From Thermomicrobiales bacterium (GTDB taxonomy: Bacteria > Chloroflexota > Chloroflexia > Thermomicrobiales > CFX8): DNA of 64,000 bases. Positions 25,832 to 34,126 of the stretch are shown piece by piece (the stretch's first letter is position 1; each line of letters opens with the position of its first letter). The notes under the pieces were generated by a model. It was not told the DNA's origin. It did not search any database and saw only the letters and a program-made list of their open reading frames with translations. The position numbers and the translations under genes are program-made. The stretch is from NCBI GenBank assembly GCA_037045155.1, contig JBAOIG010000003.1:1054001-1118000 (forward strand), read 5' to 3'.

Positions 25832-26770
25832 ATGCGCTTTACGCTAGACGACATCCTTGCCGCACGACGGCGGCTCGTGGACGTGGCGATCCGCACCCCG
25901 CTGCTCCAGCTTCACGAGGTAGACGACGTCTGGCTCAAGCCGGAGATCCTCCAGCCGATCGGGTCATTCAAGCTGCGCGGAGCGCACAACGCGATTGCAG
26001 CGCGGTTGGAGGCGGGGCCACTCGACGAGGTAACGACGCTCTCCGCCGGTAACATGTCGCAGGCGGTCGCGTGGTCCGCGCGCCGGCTGGGGCTACGGGC
26101 GACCGCGATCATGCCGGAGAGCGCCCCCGAGTTCAAGAAGGCCGCGACACGAGGCTACGGCGCTTCAATCGAGCTGATTCCACGACCTGAAGTGATGGCT
26201 GCGATGCAGGACGGCCGGTTCAATGACCGTCCGGGCTTCATTCATCCATTCAACGACCCGCTGGTTGCGGCCGGGAATGGGACTATCGGGCTGGAGATCC
26301 TGGAAGACCTGCCGGATGTCGAGACGGTGATCGTGCCGGTCGGCGGCGGGGGTCTGGCCCTCGGGATCGCGTCTGCCATAAAGGCCAGCCACCCGGATGT
26401 CCGCGTCTTCGGTGTCCAGCCGCTCGGCGGCAGCGCTCTGGCCGTTTCGCTGGCGGCCGGTGAGCCACGCACCACGCCCTACGACACGTTCGTCGACGGC
26501 GCGGGCGCGCCATTCGTCTCGGCTGATGCCTTCCCCGACTTACAGCAGATGCTTGCTGGCTGTCTGACGCCAACCGATGACGAGACGAAGTCGGCCATCG
26601 CACGGCTCGCGCTCAGGAACAAGCTGGTGACAGAGGGGGCCGGCGCGCTGGCTGTCGCCGCTGCACTGGCTCTGTCACGCACGGAGCGCGGCCGGACGGT
26701 CTGTATTCTCAGTGGGGGAAGCATCGATCCTCCGCAGCTCGCCGAAATCCTCCGGCAGCATGGTGGCTAG
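25832..26770 (+). CDS. Threonine/serine dehydratase (fold-type II PLP enzyme)
   Basis: A 312-residue PLP enzyme of the threonine ammonia-lyase group that deaminates threonine or serine to 2-oxo acids. The PLP lysine is in IGSFKLRGAHNA (about K47), the SAGN-type loop is LSAGNMSQAVAWSARRL, and the phosphate-binding loop is VGGGGLALGIA (about residue 172). No regulatory ACT domain follows, as in catabolic enzymes. AAGGA lies before the ATG. It diverges from the S9 peptidase gene and precedes a DinB-like gene by 27 bases. Serine racemase or a hydroxyaspartate dehydratase cannot be excluded. Confidence 0.88.
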   Translation: MRFTLDDILAARRRLVDVAIRTPLLQLHEVDDVWLKPEILQPIGSFKLRGAHNAIAARLEAGPLDEVTTLSAGNMSQAVAWSARRLGLRATAIMPESAPEFKKAATRGYGASIELIPRPEVMAAMQDGRFNDRPGFIHPFNDPLVAAGNGTIGLEILEDLPDVETVIVPVGGGGLALGIASAIKASHPDVRVFGVQPLGGSALAVSLAAGEPRTTPYDTFVDGAGAPFVSADAFPDLQQMLAGCLTPTDDETKSAIARLALRNKLVTEGAGALAVAAALALSRTERGRTVCILSGGSIDPPQLAEILRQHGG

Positions 26771-26797
26771 TCATCCGTATCCGAAAGACTTCCTCTC

Positions 26798-27334
26798 ATG
26801 ACCCAACCCGAATCACGCCGACAGCTCACGCTCACCCTTCCCACGGCAACAGACCCAGCAATCGCGCAGTGGCTTGCCGCGGCGCAGGATGCTCGCGCAC
26901 GCACCCTGCAACTGCTGGATCGGGTCGACGACCCCGCGCTCGACTGGCAGCGCGACGATGAAAACACGATCGGCACGCTGCTCTACCACATCGCCGCAAT
27001 CGAAACAGACTGGCTGTACGTCGAGGTGCTGACCGAACCATTCCCGGATGACATCGTCGCCCTGCTGCCGTGGGACGTGCGTGACGCCAGTGGCCGGCTG
27101 ACGCATGTCAGCCGGCGAAGTCTCTCTGAACATCTGACGGTTCTCTCTGCAATCCGTGACCGCCTGATCCTTGGTTTCCGGGAGATGACGATCGAAGACT
27201 TCCTCCGGCCACGCGCGCTGCCCGAATACGACGTGACGCCGGCGTGGGTGCTCCACCATCTGATGCAGCACGAGGCGGAACATCGGGGGCAGATTCATCT
27301 GCTTCTCACGGCATACACCGGCCGCAACATCTGA
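26798..27334 (+). CDS. DinB-like (DinB_2/DUF664) four-helix protein
   Basis: A 178-residue protein of the DinB/YfiT-like putative metalloenzyme group, not the DNA polymerase of the same name. Helix bundle segments carry three likely metal-binding histidines: one in LLYHIAAIETDW (about residue 69) and two in HLMQHEAEHRGQI (about 157-165). Several family members are thiol-dependent (bacillithiol, mycothiol) transferases; the partner here is unknown. It lies between the dehydratase and the FAD oxidoreductase on the same strand. Confidence 0.8.
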   Translation: MTQPESRRQLTLTLPTATDPAIAQWLAAAQDARARTLQLLDRVDDPALDWQRDDENTIGTLLYHIAAIETDWLYVEVLTEPFPDDIVALLPWDVRDASGRLTHVSRRSLSEHLTVLSAIRDRLILGFREMTIEDFLRPRALPEYDVTPAWVLHHLMQHEAEHRGQIHLLLTAYTGRNI

Positions 27335-27422
27335 CGAACGCGCGACATCGGGCGGAGTCGTGTATTCTCGCGCCACGCAGCCCGGATCACGGGCACAAGA
27401 AAGACAAGGAGCCGGAGGAGAC

Positions 27423-28688
27423 ATGTCGTCGACTGGACGAACAAGTGAACCCCTGTCGTACTGGCACGCCACCGGAGCGCCACTCGTGCCTGGCGACTCA
27501 TTGCCCGAGGCAACCGATGTGGTTGTCGTTGGAGGCGGAGTTCTGGGTGTCTGGGCAACCTACTGGCTGGCGAAGGCCGGCGTTGACGTCACGCTGATCG
27601 AACGCGACGCGATCAGTTGGGGAGCCACGGGTCGAAACGGTGGGTTCGTCGGCGCGGGTCTGGTCGCCGGCATCGGGCCGACAGCGGAGCGCATCGGCGA
27701 GCAGGCCGCATGGGACCTCTGGAAGCTCACCGAGGATGGTTGTGAGATCGTCCGCCGGGTGGTCGCCGAGGAAGGAATCGACTGCGACTACCGGGTGCCA
27801 GGTTCGCTCGGCTTCATCCTCGGCGACGCCGACCTCGATGCCAGGCGCGCTGGTCTGGGCGAGCTCGCCGCGCGGGGCATCACAGCCGAAGTTCTCGATC
27901 GCGACGCGCTGCAGAATCTGGTGAAGACCCCGCTCGGCGACGAGATCGCGGGCGCTATGTTCCAGCCGAATTCCGCGGCAGTCCATTCGTCGAAGTATCT
28001 GTCGGGCGTCGCTGCGGCAGCCGGCCGGCATGGCGCGCGCCTCTGTCGGGCGGCGGTCACCGCGTTGGAGGCAAGCGGGAACGGCGCCCTGGTGATCACC
28101 GATCGCGGCTCGGTTCGAGCTGGCCGGGTCATCGTCAGCGTCAACGCCTGGACCGACGAGCTCGTCCCGGCACTGTCGGGGCTCGTTGTGCCGGTTCGCG
28201 GCCAGATCCTCTCGTACGAGCCATTGCCTGAAGTGTTCACGACCGGCGGCGGAGCGGCGGTCACCCCGACCGGCGAGTACTGGCAGCAGACGCCCGACGG
28301 TTCCATCGTCATCGGCGGCTGCCGAGACGATGCGCCGAACAAGGATGTCGGGGTTCGCGACCCGGTCCCGACGTCGGGCGTCATCTCCCGAATCGAAGAG
28401 GTACTCCCCCGCCTCTTCCCAAAGCTTGAAGGACTGCGGGTCGCCCACACCTGGGCGGGGCTGATGGCGTTCACCAGCGATTTCCTGCCGGTCGCTGGCC
28501 CCGCGCCGGGCATGCCCGGCGTCTGGGTAGGTGGTGGATTCTGCGGAGGCGGGATGTCGTTCGGGCCGCGCCTCGGGCAGCTGCTCGCCGAGGCCGCAAC
28601 AACTGGCGCAACCCCGGCGTCAATCGCGCCGCTGAGCGCCGAGCGTTCCTCGCTCACGCAGTTGACCGACACGGCGATGTACGAGTAG
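27423..28688 (+). CDS. FAD-dependent amino-acid oxidoreductase (DAO family)
   Basis: A 421-residue flavoenzyme of the DAO/glycine-oxidase group. The Rossmann FAD motif VVVGGGVLGVWATYWLA lies at about residues 33-50, ending in the acidic ERD at strand 2. A GATGRNGGFVGAG segment follows, typical of sarcosine/gamma-glutamylputrescine oxidase-like enzymes, and the C-terminal WAGLMAFTSDFLPVAGPAPG completes the FAD site. AAGGAG and GGAGGAG precede the ATG at 27423. No membrane anchor or signal. It probably oxidises an amino acid or amine, which fits the nearby peptidase, dehydratase and GGT genes. Substrate not known. Confidence 0.85.
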   Translation: MSSTGRTSEPLSYWHATGAPLVPGDSLPEATDVVVVGGGVLGVWATYWLAKAGVDVTLIERDAISWGATGRNGGFVGAGLVAGIGPTAERIGEQAAWDLWKLTEDGCEIVRRVVAEEGIDCDYRVPGSLGFILGDADLDARRAGLGELAARGITAEVLDRDALQNLVKTPLGDEIAGAMFQPNSAAVHSSKYLSGVAAAAGRHGARLCRAAVTALEASGNGALVITDRGSVRAGRVIVSVNAWTDELVPALSGLVVPVRGQILSYEPLPEVFTTGGGAAVTPTGEYWQQTPDGSIVIGGCRDDAPNKDVGVRDPVPTSGVISRIEEVLPRLFPKLEGLRVAHTWAGLMAFTSDFLPVAGPAPGMPGVWVGGGFCGGGMSFGPRLGQLLAEAATTGATPASIAPLSAERSSLTQLTDTAMYE

Positions 28689-28701
28689 CGGAAGACATGG
28701 A

Positions 28702-28729
28702 TCGGGAAGGGCGGACCCGCCCTTCCCGA
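28702..28729 (+). terminator. Hairpin after the FAD oxidoreductase
   Basis: A perfect 13-bp stem (arms 28702-28714 and 28717-28729) lies 13 bases after the stop codon at 28688. No T-run follows, so efficiency is uncertain. Confidence 0.5.
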
Positions 28730-28832
28730 CTCGCGTGATGGCCCCCACAATCGCGCTCTACCATTACTGCAGCCGCAGATCGGGCATTCCGTCGACGGCT
28801 CGCGTTGCCGCGCCTGTTATCACAGTTGAGGG

Positions 28833-28860
28833 TTGACATCGATTGATATGGCGGTAGGCT
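28833..28860 (+). promoter_or_regulatory. Candidate promoter of the SGNH hydrolase
   Basis: A perfect -35 TTGACA (28833-28838) is followed after 16 bases by TAGGCT (28855-28860), a weak -10. The hydrolase ATG lies about 70 bases downstream. Confidence 0.4.
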
Positions 28861-28934
28861 GGTGGAAGCCGGGTTTACGCTCGACAGCATCAATCCACTG
28901 CATCGCTACCGGGAAATCAAAGGAGCGTTCATCA

Positions 28935-30056
28935 ATGCGGTCGTCAGCCTCCCCACGGCTCCTGCTTGTCATCTTCCTCCTCATGACCTCCCTCGCATGG
29001 GCTGCGCCTACCGCGGCCGCGCGAGGAGGGCTACCGCGATCGGTGGACTATTGGGCGCTCGGCGACTCGATCGCCGCTGGCACCGGGTTGGGTGACGATG
29101 CGGCGGGTCTTTCGCTAACACCATGCGCCCGATCGTGGGATCGCGCGTACCCGGAGCGCGTTGTCGCGGCGCTCGGCGCGCAGATCTCCGACGTCCGGTT
29201 CCCGGCGAGCCAGTTCCTCGCGTGCTCCGGCGCGCGCGTCACCTACGACGCGCAGGGAGCGGTCGATCGATGCTTCCAGAAGTACTGGTTTAACGCAGAT
29301 TGCAAAAACAAGTCGTTGCACTACCAGGTGGATGCCGTCGTCGCGCGTCTGGAGTGGAACAGATTGACGCACGTCACGCGCCCAACGGTCGTCACAATCA
29401 CGGCCGGCGCGAACGATCTCGATTACACCGACCCACTGACTGTGTATCAGGCAATCTCATGGGGAGACGACTGGTTCAACGCGTACGTCCAACAGCGGGC
29501 AGAGGGAGTTCGGCTCGGAATGACGGCCGAGATCGCGCGACTGATCCGCTACCCGAACGTGACGGTCGTCGTGACCGACATCCATAACCCGTTCAATACC
29601 GACAGCTTCCTCTTCCATCTTCCCGGCAGCCAATGCACCGTCGCGCCACCTCCATATCAGGGCGCCGCATCCTACGATTGCTACCAGCGGACCGAGACTG
29701 CCATCCACGCTGTGAACCAGGCGATCGCCATTGCCGTCAGCCAGACACAGAGAACTGGATCGGTCGGCTCGGCGACGATCCACGATCTGTTCCATGGGCA
29801 CGAGTCGCCTCAGGCGAGCGGCCCGGCCGGCGTAACGCAATGTGGGCTAGCGTCGCCGGGCGTGGCCGACACCTGGGTGCAGTACGCAACCGACCCGGAT
29901 TCCAACTCACGACCGTTCCTGTTCAATGGTCTGGCCCAGGCGCTGATCCCCGGAACGATCCAGTGGACGGGTGACTGCATCCACCCGAACAACGCGGGGG
30001 CGCAGCAATATGCGAACGCCGCCACAAGCGCGATCGTTCAGATGCTCTCTCGGTAG
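28935..30056 (+). CDS. Secreted SGNH/GDSL-type hydrolase
   Basis: A 373-residue exported esterase/lipase-like protein. A signal peptide (RLLLVIFLLMTSLAWA, then APTAAA) covers about residues 8-28. SGNH blocks are visible: block I YWALGDSIAAGTGL (Ser about 45), block III GANDLDY with the Gly-Ala-Asn-Asp pattern (about 156), and block V DCIHPNNAG with Asp and His near the C-terminus. Several cysteines suggest disulfides. AAAGGAG lies 9 bases before the ATG at 28935. It is preceded by a candidate promoter and is convergent with the next gene. Substrate may be a lipid or an acylated carbohydrate. Confidence 0.85.
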   Translation: MRSSASPRLLLVIFLLMTSLAWAAPTAAARGGLPRSVDYWALGDSIAAGTGLGDDAAGLSLTPCARSWDRAYPERVVAALGAQISDVRFPASQFLACSGARVTYDAQGAVDRCFQKYWFNADCKNKSLHYQVDAVVARLEWNRLTHVTRPTVVTITAGANDLDYTDPLTVYQAISWGDDWFNAYVQQRAEGVRLGMTAEIARLIRYPNVTVVVTDIHNPFNTDSFLFHLPGSQCTVAPPPYQGAASYDCYQRTETAIHAVNQAIAIAVSQTQRTGSVGSATIHDLFHGHESPQASGPAGVTQCGLASPGVADTWVQYATDPDSNSRPFLFNGLAQALIPGTIQWTGDCIHPNNAGAQQYANAATSAIVQMLSR

Positions 30057-30077
30057 CGGCCACGACGGCGAGCGGTA

Positions 30078-31016
30078 TCAGACAGCGTCGCGCTTAAGGA
30101 ACCCTGTCATGCAATGGACGCCGCCGCCGGCCTTCATCAGCTCGCTGATGTCCACCTCGATGACTTCGAGGCCGGCCTCAACGTAACGTTCCGCCGAACG
30201 GACGCCGCCCTTCGGCATCAGCAGCTTGCCGGGCTCGATCGCGACGAAGTTCATCGGCATTAGCTCGTGCGCTTCTTCCTCGACCACCGGCACGATCCTG
30301 AAGCCTCGTTCCTGGAGCGTCCGAACGACCGGCGATGGTGTCCGGTAGGGCCAGACAATCGCGACATCGGTATCGGCAAGAGCCAGGACGCCGTCGAGAT
30401 GCATCGCGCCCCAGGCAAGCTGCACCCGAATTACTTCCTTGACGCCGATCTCACGCAACATCCGCTCAACCTGGTTTGCGCCTTCGGTGTTCGTCCGTAG
30501 TCCCTCCGCCAGGAAGCAGAGGTCATCGTCGACCCAGAGACAGTCAGCGCCCTCGAAGGTCCCGGAGCCATGGACGGACATCAGAATCGGCACGCCGTTG
30601 CGAGCTAGCGCTTCGGCAACGAATCGTTCCTCGCCCGCGCGGACGGTCGACGCGGGTCTGGTGATGATCGCGCCCTCCGGCGTCATCAGCATCAGGTCGC
30701 GGATGAACATCTGGTTCGGCTTGTCGTTGCGGCTATTCTCGACGTAGTAGACGCTGACGCCGTTCGCCTCGTAGGCATCAGCCATCGCGTCGTGCTGTGC
30801 GCGCGCCAGATCCGGGTTCAGGTCAGCTCGCATCTGGACTGCATCGAAGTCCACGATGTCATCGAGCTCCGATCCCGGCCGGCGCAGCAGCACGGATCGG
30901 AGCCGGCCCACTTCCGATCCGGATCCCCAGTCTCCCCAGTGGCCTGGCATATCGGCGCGCATGTCGTTGGCGCGCTGCGACCATTTCTCACCACCGTATG
31001 CGGCAGTCAGGCTCAC
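30078..31016 (-). CDS. Dimethylarginine hydrolase / amidinotransferase-like enzyme
   Basis: A 312-residue member of the guanidino-group modifying superfamily. Conserved segments are VLLRRPGSEL near the start, NQMFIRDLMLMTPEG with the family's Asp, GTFEGADCLW, AWGAMHLDGVLAL with the catalytic His, and a C-terminal AGGGVHCMTGFL with the catalytic Cys (about 302). These enzymes hydrolyse arginine or methylated arginine. The GTG at 31016 follows AAGGGA; the frame extends to 31133 into ricT and is unlike the family. It neighbours the amino-acid-degradation genes, consistent with guanidino catabolism, but exact substrate is undetermined. Confidence 0.85.
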   Translation of the reverse strand: MSLTAAYGGEKWSQRANDMRADMPGHWGDWGSGSEVGRLRSVLLRRPGSELDDIVDFDAVQMRADLNPDLARAQHDAMADAYEANGVSVYYVENSRNDKPNQMFIRDLMLMTPEGAIITRPASTVRAGEERFVAEALARNGVPILMSVHGSGTFEGADCLWVDDDLCFLAEGLRTNTEGANQVERMLREIGVKEVIRVQLAWGAMHLDGVLALADTDVAIVWPYRTPSPVVRTLQERGFRIVPVVEEEAHELMPMNFVAIEPGKLLMPKGGVRSAERYVEAGLEVIEVDISELMKAGGGVHCMTGFLKRDAV

Positions 31017-31056
31017 GCTTGATCCCTTCCCTAATGACGACCGATCGCGAAGGACT

Positions 31057-32121
31057 CTACTGCGGAGGAGTTTCCACGCTCGAATCGCGGCGCGGACGAC
31101 GTCGGCGATTACGCATCTCCCGCGTGGGTTCACCGACGACGATAACCCCGTCGGGCGACAGCGTCACGGACTCACCAGTCTCAAGGCGGACCGTCACAGT
31201 CTCCTTGAGGATCTGCATGGCGTGAATGTAGCCGGGACCCTGCTCGGTCATGACTTCCTGGCCAAGCCGCGGCAATCGGGAACGCAGCTGCCGATACTGT
31301 TCCTGTTCGTAGGAGAGACAGCAGAGCAAACGACCGCAAATACCCGAGAGCTTATCGAAATTCGGAGACAGGTCCTGATTCTTGGCCATCGTCATCGAGA
31401 CGTCGGCGAACTGCGGAAGCCAGGTTGAGCAACAGAGGGGCCGGCCGCAGCGGCCGAGACCGCCCAGCAGCCGCGCTTCGTCTCGCGGGCCAACCTGCCG
31501 CAGCTCGATCCGGCAGGTGAACCGGCGAGCAAGATCGCGCACCAGCTCACGAAAGTCGACTCGACCGTTGGCCGAGAAGTTGATCGTCAGTCGCGAGCCG
31601 TCAAAGGCGTATTCGGCCGAGATCGGCTTCATCGCCAGCCCATGGTCGCGCGCCATCGCCGCAAACGTGCGCAGCGCGTCGCCCTCGCTTTCCCTGCGAC
31701 GGTCGGACTGATCCAGGTCGTCATCAGTCGCGCGACGGGCAACCGAGCGAACTTCGCCGTCGAGCAGCGCAGCGATCACCTGTTGCGGCGCGATCACCAC
31801 CTGGGCCAACTCGGCCCCGCGGGTGGTATCGACGATGACCCAGTCGCCCGATTCCATCGTCACGCCATCTGGATCGACGTAGTACGTGCGACCAGAGTCG
31901 CGGAAGCGCACCCCGGCGACCTGACGCTCGTCCATGTCGATTTCCGCGCCCTCGATCGATGGGAGCGCGTGTTCGCATCCATCGCATCCGCAATCAGCGA
32001 TCATGAGGGTCGCTCGGAACCTGGACGCGACGGGCGCAAGCATCACTCGCTCACGGAACCGCCGCCTGGCATCCTCGTAGGACGGCTCTCGTTGGGGTTC
32101 GCAGCAGCTCAATCCGGCCAT
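31057..32121 (-). CDS. ricT: RicT/YaaT (PSP1-domain) regulator
   Basis: A 354-residue PSP1-family protein. In B. subtilis RicT (YaaT) forms the Fe-S-bearing RicAFT complex that aids RNase Y-dependent mRNA maturation. The family core VAGVRFRDSGRTYYVDPDG begins at about residue 68, and the cysteine-rich block RCGRPLCCSTWLPQF then ICGRLLCCLSYE matches the cluster-binding region. Upstream of the core is an additional N-terminus of about 60 residues with CGCDGCEH. The written ATG at 32121 overlaps holB by 13 bases; ATGs at 32004 or 31935 are alternatives. The holB-yaaT order is the same as in B. subtilis. Confidence 0.88.
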   Translation of the reverse strand: MAGLSCCEPQREPSYEDARRRFRERVMLAPVASRFRATLMIADCGCDGCEHALPSIEGAEIDMDERQVAGVRFRDSGRTYYVDPDGVTMESGDWVIVDTTRGAELAQVVIAPQQVIAALLDGEVRSVARRATDDDLDQSDRRRESEGDALRTFAAMARDHGLAMKPISAEYAFDGSRLTINFSANGRVDFRELVRDLARRFTCRIELRQVGPRDEARLLGGLGRCGRPLCCSTWLPQFADVSMTMAKNQDLSPNFDKLSGICGRLLCCLSYEQEQYRQLRSRLPRLGQEVMTEQGPGYIHAMQILKETVTVRLETGESVTLSPDGVIVVGEPTREMRNRRRRPRRDSSVETPPQ

Positions 32122-33158
32122 TGCATCACCATCGCATGCAGCGCAATCCGCGCCTGAGCGTTATTCGAAAGGTCGATGAGACACTGCCGGCTCGCATCGA
32201 GCGCGCGATGGAGGTCGCGCAGCTCGTGACTGGCCGCCCATGGCGGCAACCGGTCGGCAAGGTCAGGAAATACTGTGCTTTCCGGCAGGCCGGCGCGGCT
32301 GAGCAGGGCGTCGCGCCAGACGCCGGTGATCGTATCCAGCAGCGCAAGCGTCTGGTCGCGTCGCCGGGAATAGTCCCGCGCTACAGCGCCGCTCAGGGCA
32401 ACGCGGCCGACCGGAGTCGTTACGTGTTCCCACGCCATCTCGACCATCTCTCGGTACGCAGTCATCTTCGCCGGGGTTGCCGCCATGTCCAGAGCCCAGC
32501 CGACTCGCCCGTGAGCGGCGCGAGCGACCCGCTCTGCAGAAACTGGCTCGACGCCACACTCACGAAGGGCTGCCGATATACGCTCACGCGAGACACTGCC
32601 CAACTCGATGACTCGACACCGAGAGCGGATCGTCTCGGTGACACGGTCGGCCGACTCGGCGACCATAACGATGACCGCAAAGGGCGGAGGCTCCTCGAGC
32701 GTCTTCAGGTAGGCGTCGATCGCCGCGTCGGAAAGGAGGCCAGCGTCGTCGATGATCTGCAGCTTGTAGCGTCCGAGCACCGGGCGAGTGATGATGTCTT
32801 TACGGAGATGATGCACGGAATCGATCGAGAGTTCCTGGCGTGGCGTCGAGCGATCTGGTCGTCTCTTCGGTGGCACCGTAATATCCTGCCAGGCCATATT
32901 GACGACGGTGACATCCGGGTGGCTGCCTCGTATCGTCCTCCGGCAATTCTCGCAAACCCCGCAAGGTCGCTCGGACGCCGCAGCGGTGCAGTTGAGTGCC
33001 CGGGCGAAGGCAAGCGCCAGCGTCGTCTTTCCGCTACTGGTCGGCCCGGTGATCAGATAGGCGTGGCTGACATGGTCCGCCGCAACCGCGTATGCCAGGG
33101 CCTCGACCTGCTCGTCATGGCCGATGATGGCCCAGCGATCGCTGGCCGGCGTGCTCAT
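32109..33158 (-). CDS. holB: DNA polymerase III delta-prime subunit
   Basis: A 349-residue AAA+ clamp-loader subunit. It has HAYLITGPTSSGKTTLALAFARA with an intact P-loop (about residues 32-54), the zinc module LNC then CGVCENC, and the SRC motif in ETIRSRCRVIEL (about 180). In E. coli delta-prime lacks a working P-loop, so a gamma/tau-like ATP-binding role is possible, but the length and the linked ricT gene support HolB. The ATG overlaps the stop of the NERD gene as ATGA, and its own end overlaps ricT. Confidence 0.9.
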   Translation of the reverse strand: MSTPASDRWAIIGHDEQVEALAYAVAADHVSHAYLITGPTSSGKTTLALAFARALNCTAAASERPCGVCENCRRTIRGSHPDVTVVNMAWQDITVPPKRRPDRSTPRQELSIDSVHHLRKDIITRPVLGRYKLQIIDDAGLLSDAAIDAYLKTLEEPPPFAVIVMVAESADRVTETIRSRCRVIELGSVSRERISAALRECGVEPVSAERVARAAHGRVGWALDMAATPAKMTAYREMVEMAWEHVTTPVGRVALSGAVARDYSRRRDQTLALLDTITGVWRDALLSRAGLPESTVFPDLADRLPPWAASHELRDLHRALDASRQCLIDLSNNAQARIALHAMVMQWPD

Positions 33159-33910
33159 GCCGCGCGCACCTTCTTCTTCGGTCTCGATGAAGCTGAGAGA
33201 TTCGTCTCGATGTCCTCTCCCTGCGAGAGTGCTTGCGCCAGATCATCGCGGCCCTTTGTGGAAATGGTCGCCTCGTTTTGTGCCAGCTGTCGAACGTAAT
33301 CGTGCAGCTCAGCCGCATGGAGGACCGGTAGTGTCGGATTCTCGATATCGACCTCGACTTTGTCAGCGACGAATACAATCGCGCCTGTGACGTTCGTCGC
33401 GAGCTGCTTTGTCTCAAGGAACGAGGTCAATGCCTTGATCTGCTCCTCGCTTTCGATCGTAGGATTGCCAAGCTGCGGGCCGCCCAGGAGCAACATGCGA
33501 GTCAGTGGATTACCGAGCTTGCGCCAGGTGCGCTCCTTGACCTTGACCGACCCGGTTACCTCACGTGATGTCAGCGCCAGCACGCCGTTTGGCATGATCA
33601 GCACGTGATCCGGCCGGCGCCCCGGCACGTCGGGGTAGTGGACGATCGTGTAGCGGTCGTTGAGCCGATTGAGGTCGGCGTCAATAACCTCATCGTTCCG
33701 CGGGCGACGCGACCAGCGCGATAGCTGCTGCATGCCACCATTGAAGAAAATGAACCCGACGGCCAGGCCGGCCGTCGCCAGCAGAAAGAGGGATGGGTAG
33801 AGCAGGGTGATGACCCAGGAACCGATCAGCAGCCCGAGACCACCCGCAACGATCAGCTTGCCGGCGCGCTTGCGGCGCTTGATGTATCCGGTGTTCCGCA
33901 CGATACGCAT
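33155..33910 (-). CDS. Membrane-anchored NERD-domain protein
   Basis: A 251-residue protein with two adjacent membrane helices (about residues 17-60: KLIVAGGLGLLIGSWVITL, then FLLATAGLAVGFIFF). They are followed by a NERD-type nuclease-related domain: DADLNRLNDRYTIVHYPDVP, DHVLIMPNGVLALTS and VKVKERTW. The C-terminal tail is lysine-rich. NERD domains share the fold of some restriction endonucleases and are often found with DNA-processing genes. The ATG at 33910 is the first with TM content; the frame extends upstream without it. It is first in a tight NERD-holB-ricT unit, joined to holB by ATGA overlap. Function unknown. Confidence 0.75.
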   Translation of the reverse strand: MRIVRNTGYIKRRKRAGKLIVAGGLGLLIGSWVITLLYPSLFLLATAGLAVGFIFFNGGMQQLSRWSRRPRNDEVIDADLNRLNDRYTIVHYPDVPGRRPDHVLIMPNGVLALTSREVTGSVKVKERTWRKLGNPLTRMLLLGGPQLGNPTIESEEQIKALTSFLETKQLATNVTGAIVFVADKVEVDIENPTLPVLHAAELHDYVRQLAQNEATISTKGRDDLAQALSQGEDIETNLSASSRPKKKVRAA

Positions 33911-34126
33911 GGGATGCGACCGACCCCTCCCGGCCACACCCGGCCGGCGCGTGGCTGGGCGCGGCGTAGTTGATGCCCGACTACATGTCGCAGGCACGAC
34001 GACGGACGCCAGCGCACGGCATCGCATGGAGTCTAGCACGGGCGCTCGGGCCAACCAAAGCCCGCTCGGTCTCCACCCGATCGCTGCCGAATCCGCCCGC
34101 ATCCCGGGTGATCCGGAGCCGACCCG

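Noticed and set aside
26798..27334. The DinB-like protein as an SOS DNA polymerase
   Set aside because: It is a four-helix metalloenzyme-type protein sharing only the historical name; no polymerase motif and no LexA box is nearby.
32121..33299. A 392-codon plus-strand frame opposite holB
   Set aside because: HolB on the minus strand has P-loop, zinc and SRC motifs; the plus frame has none.
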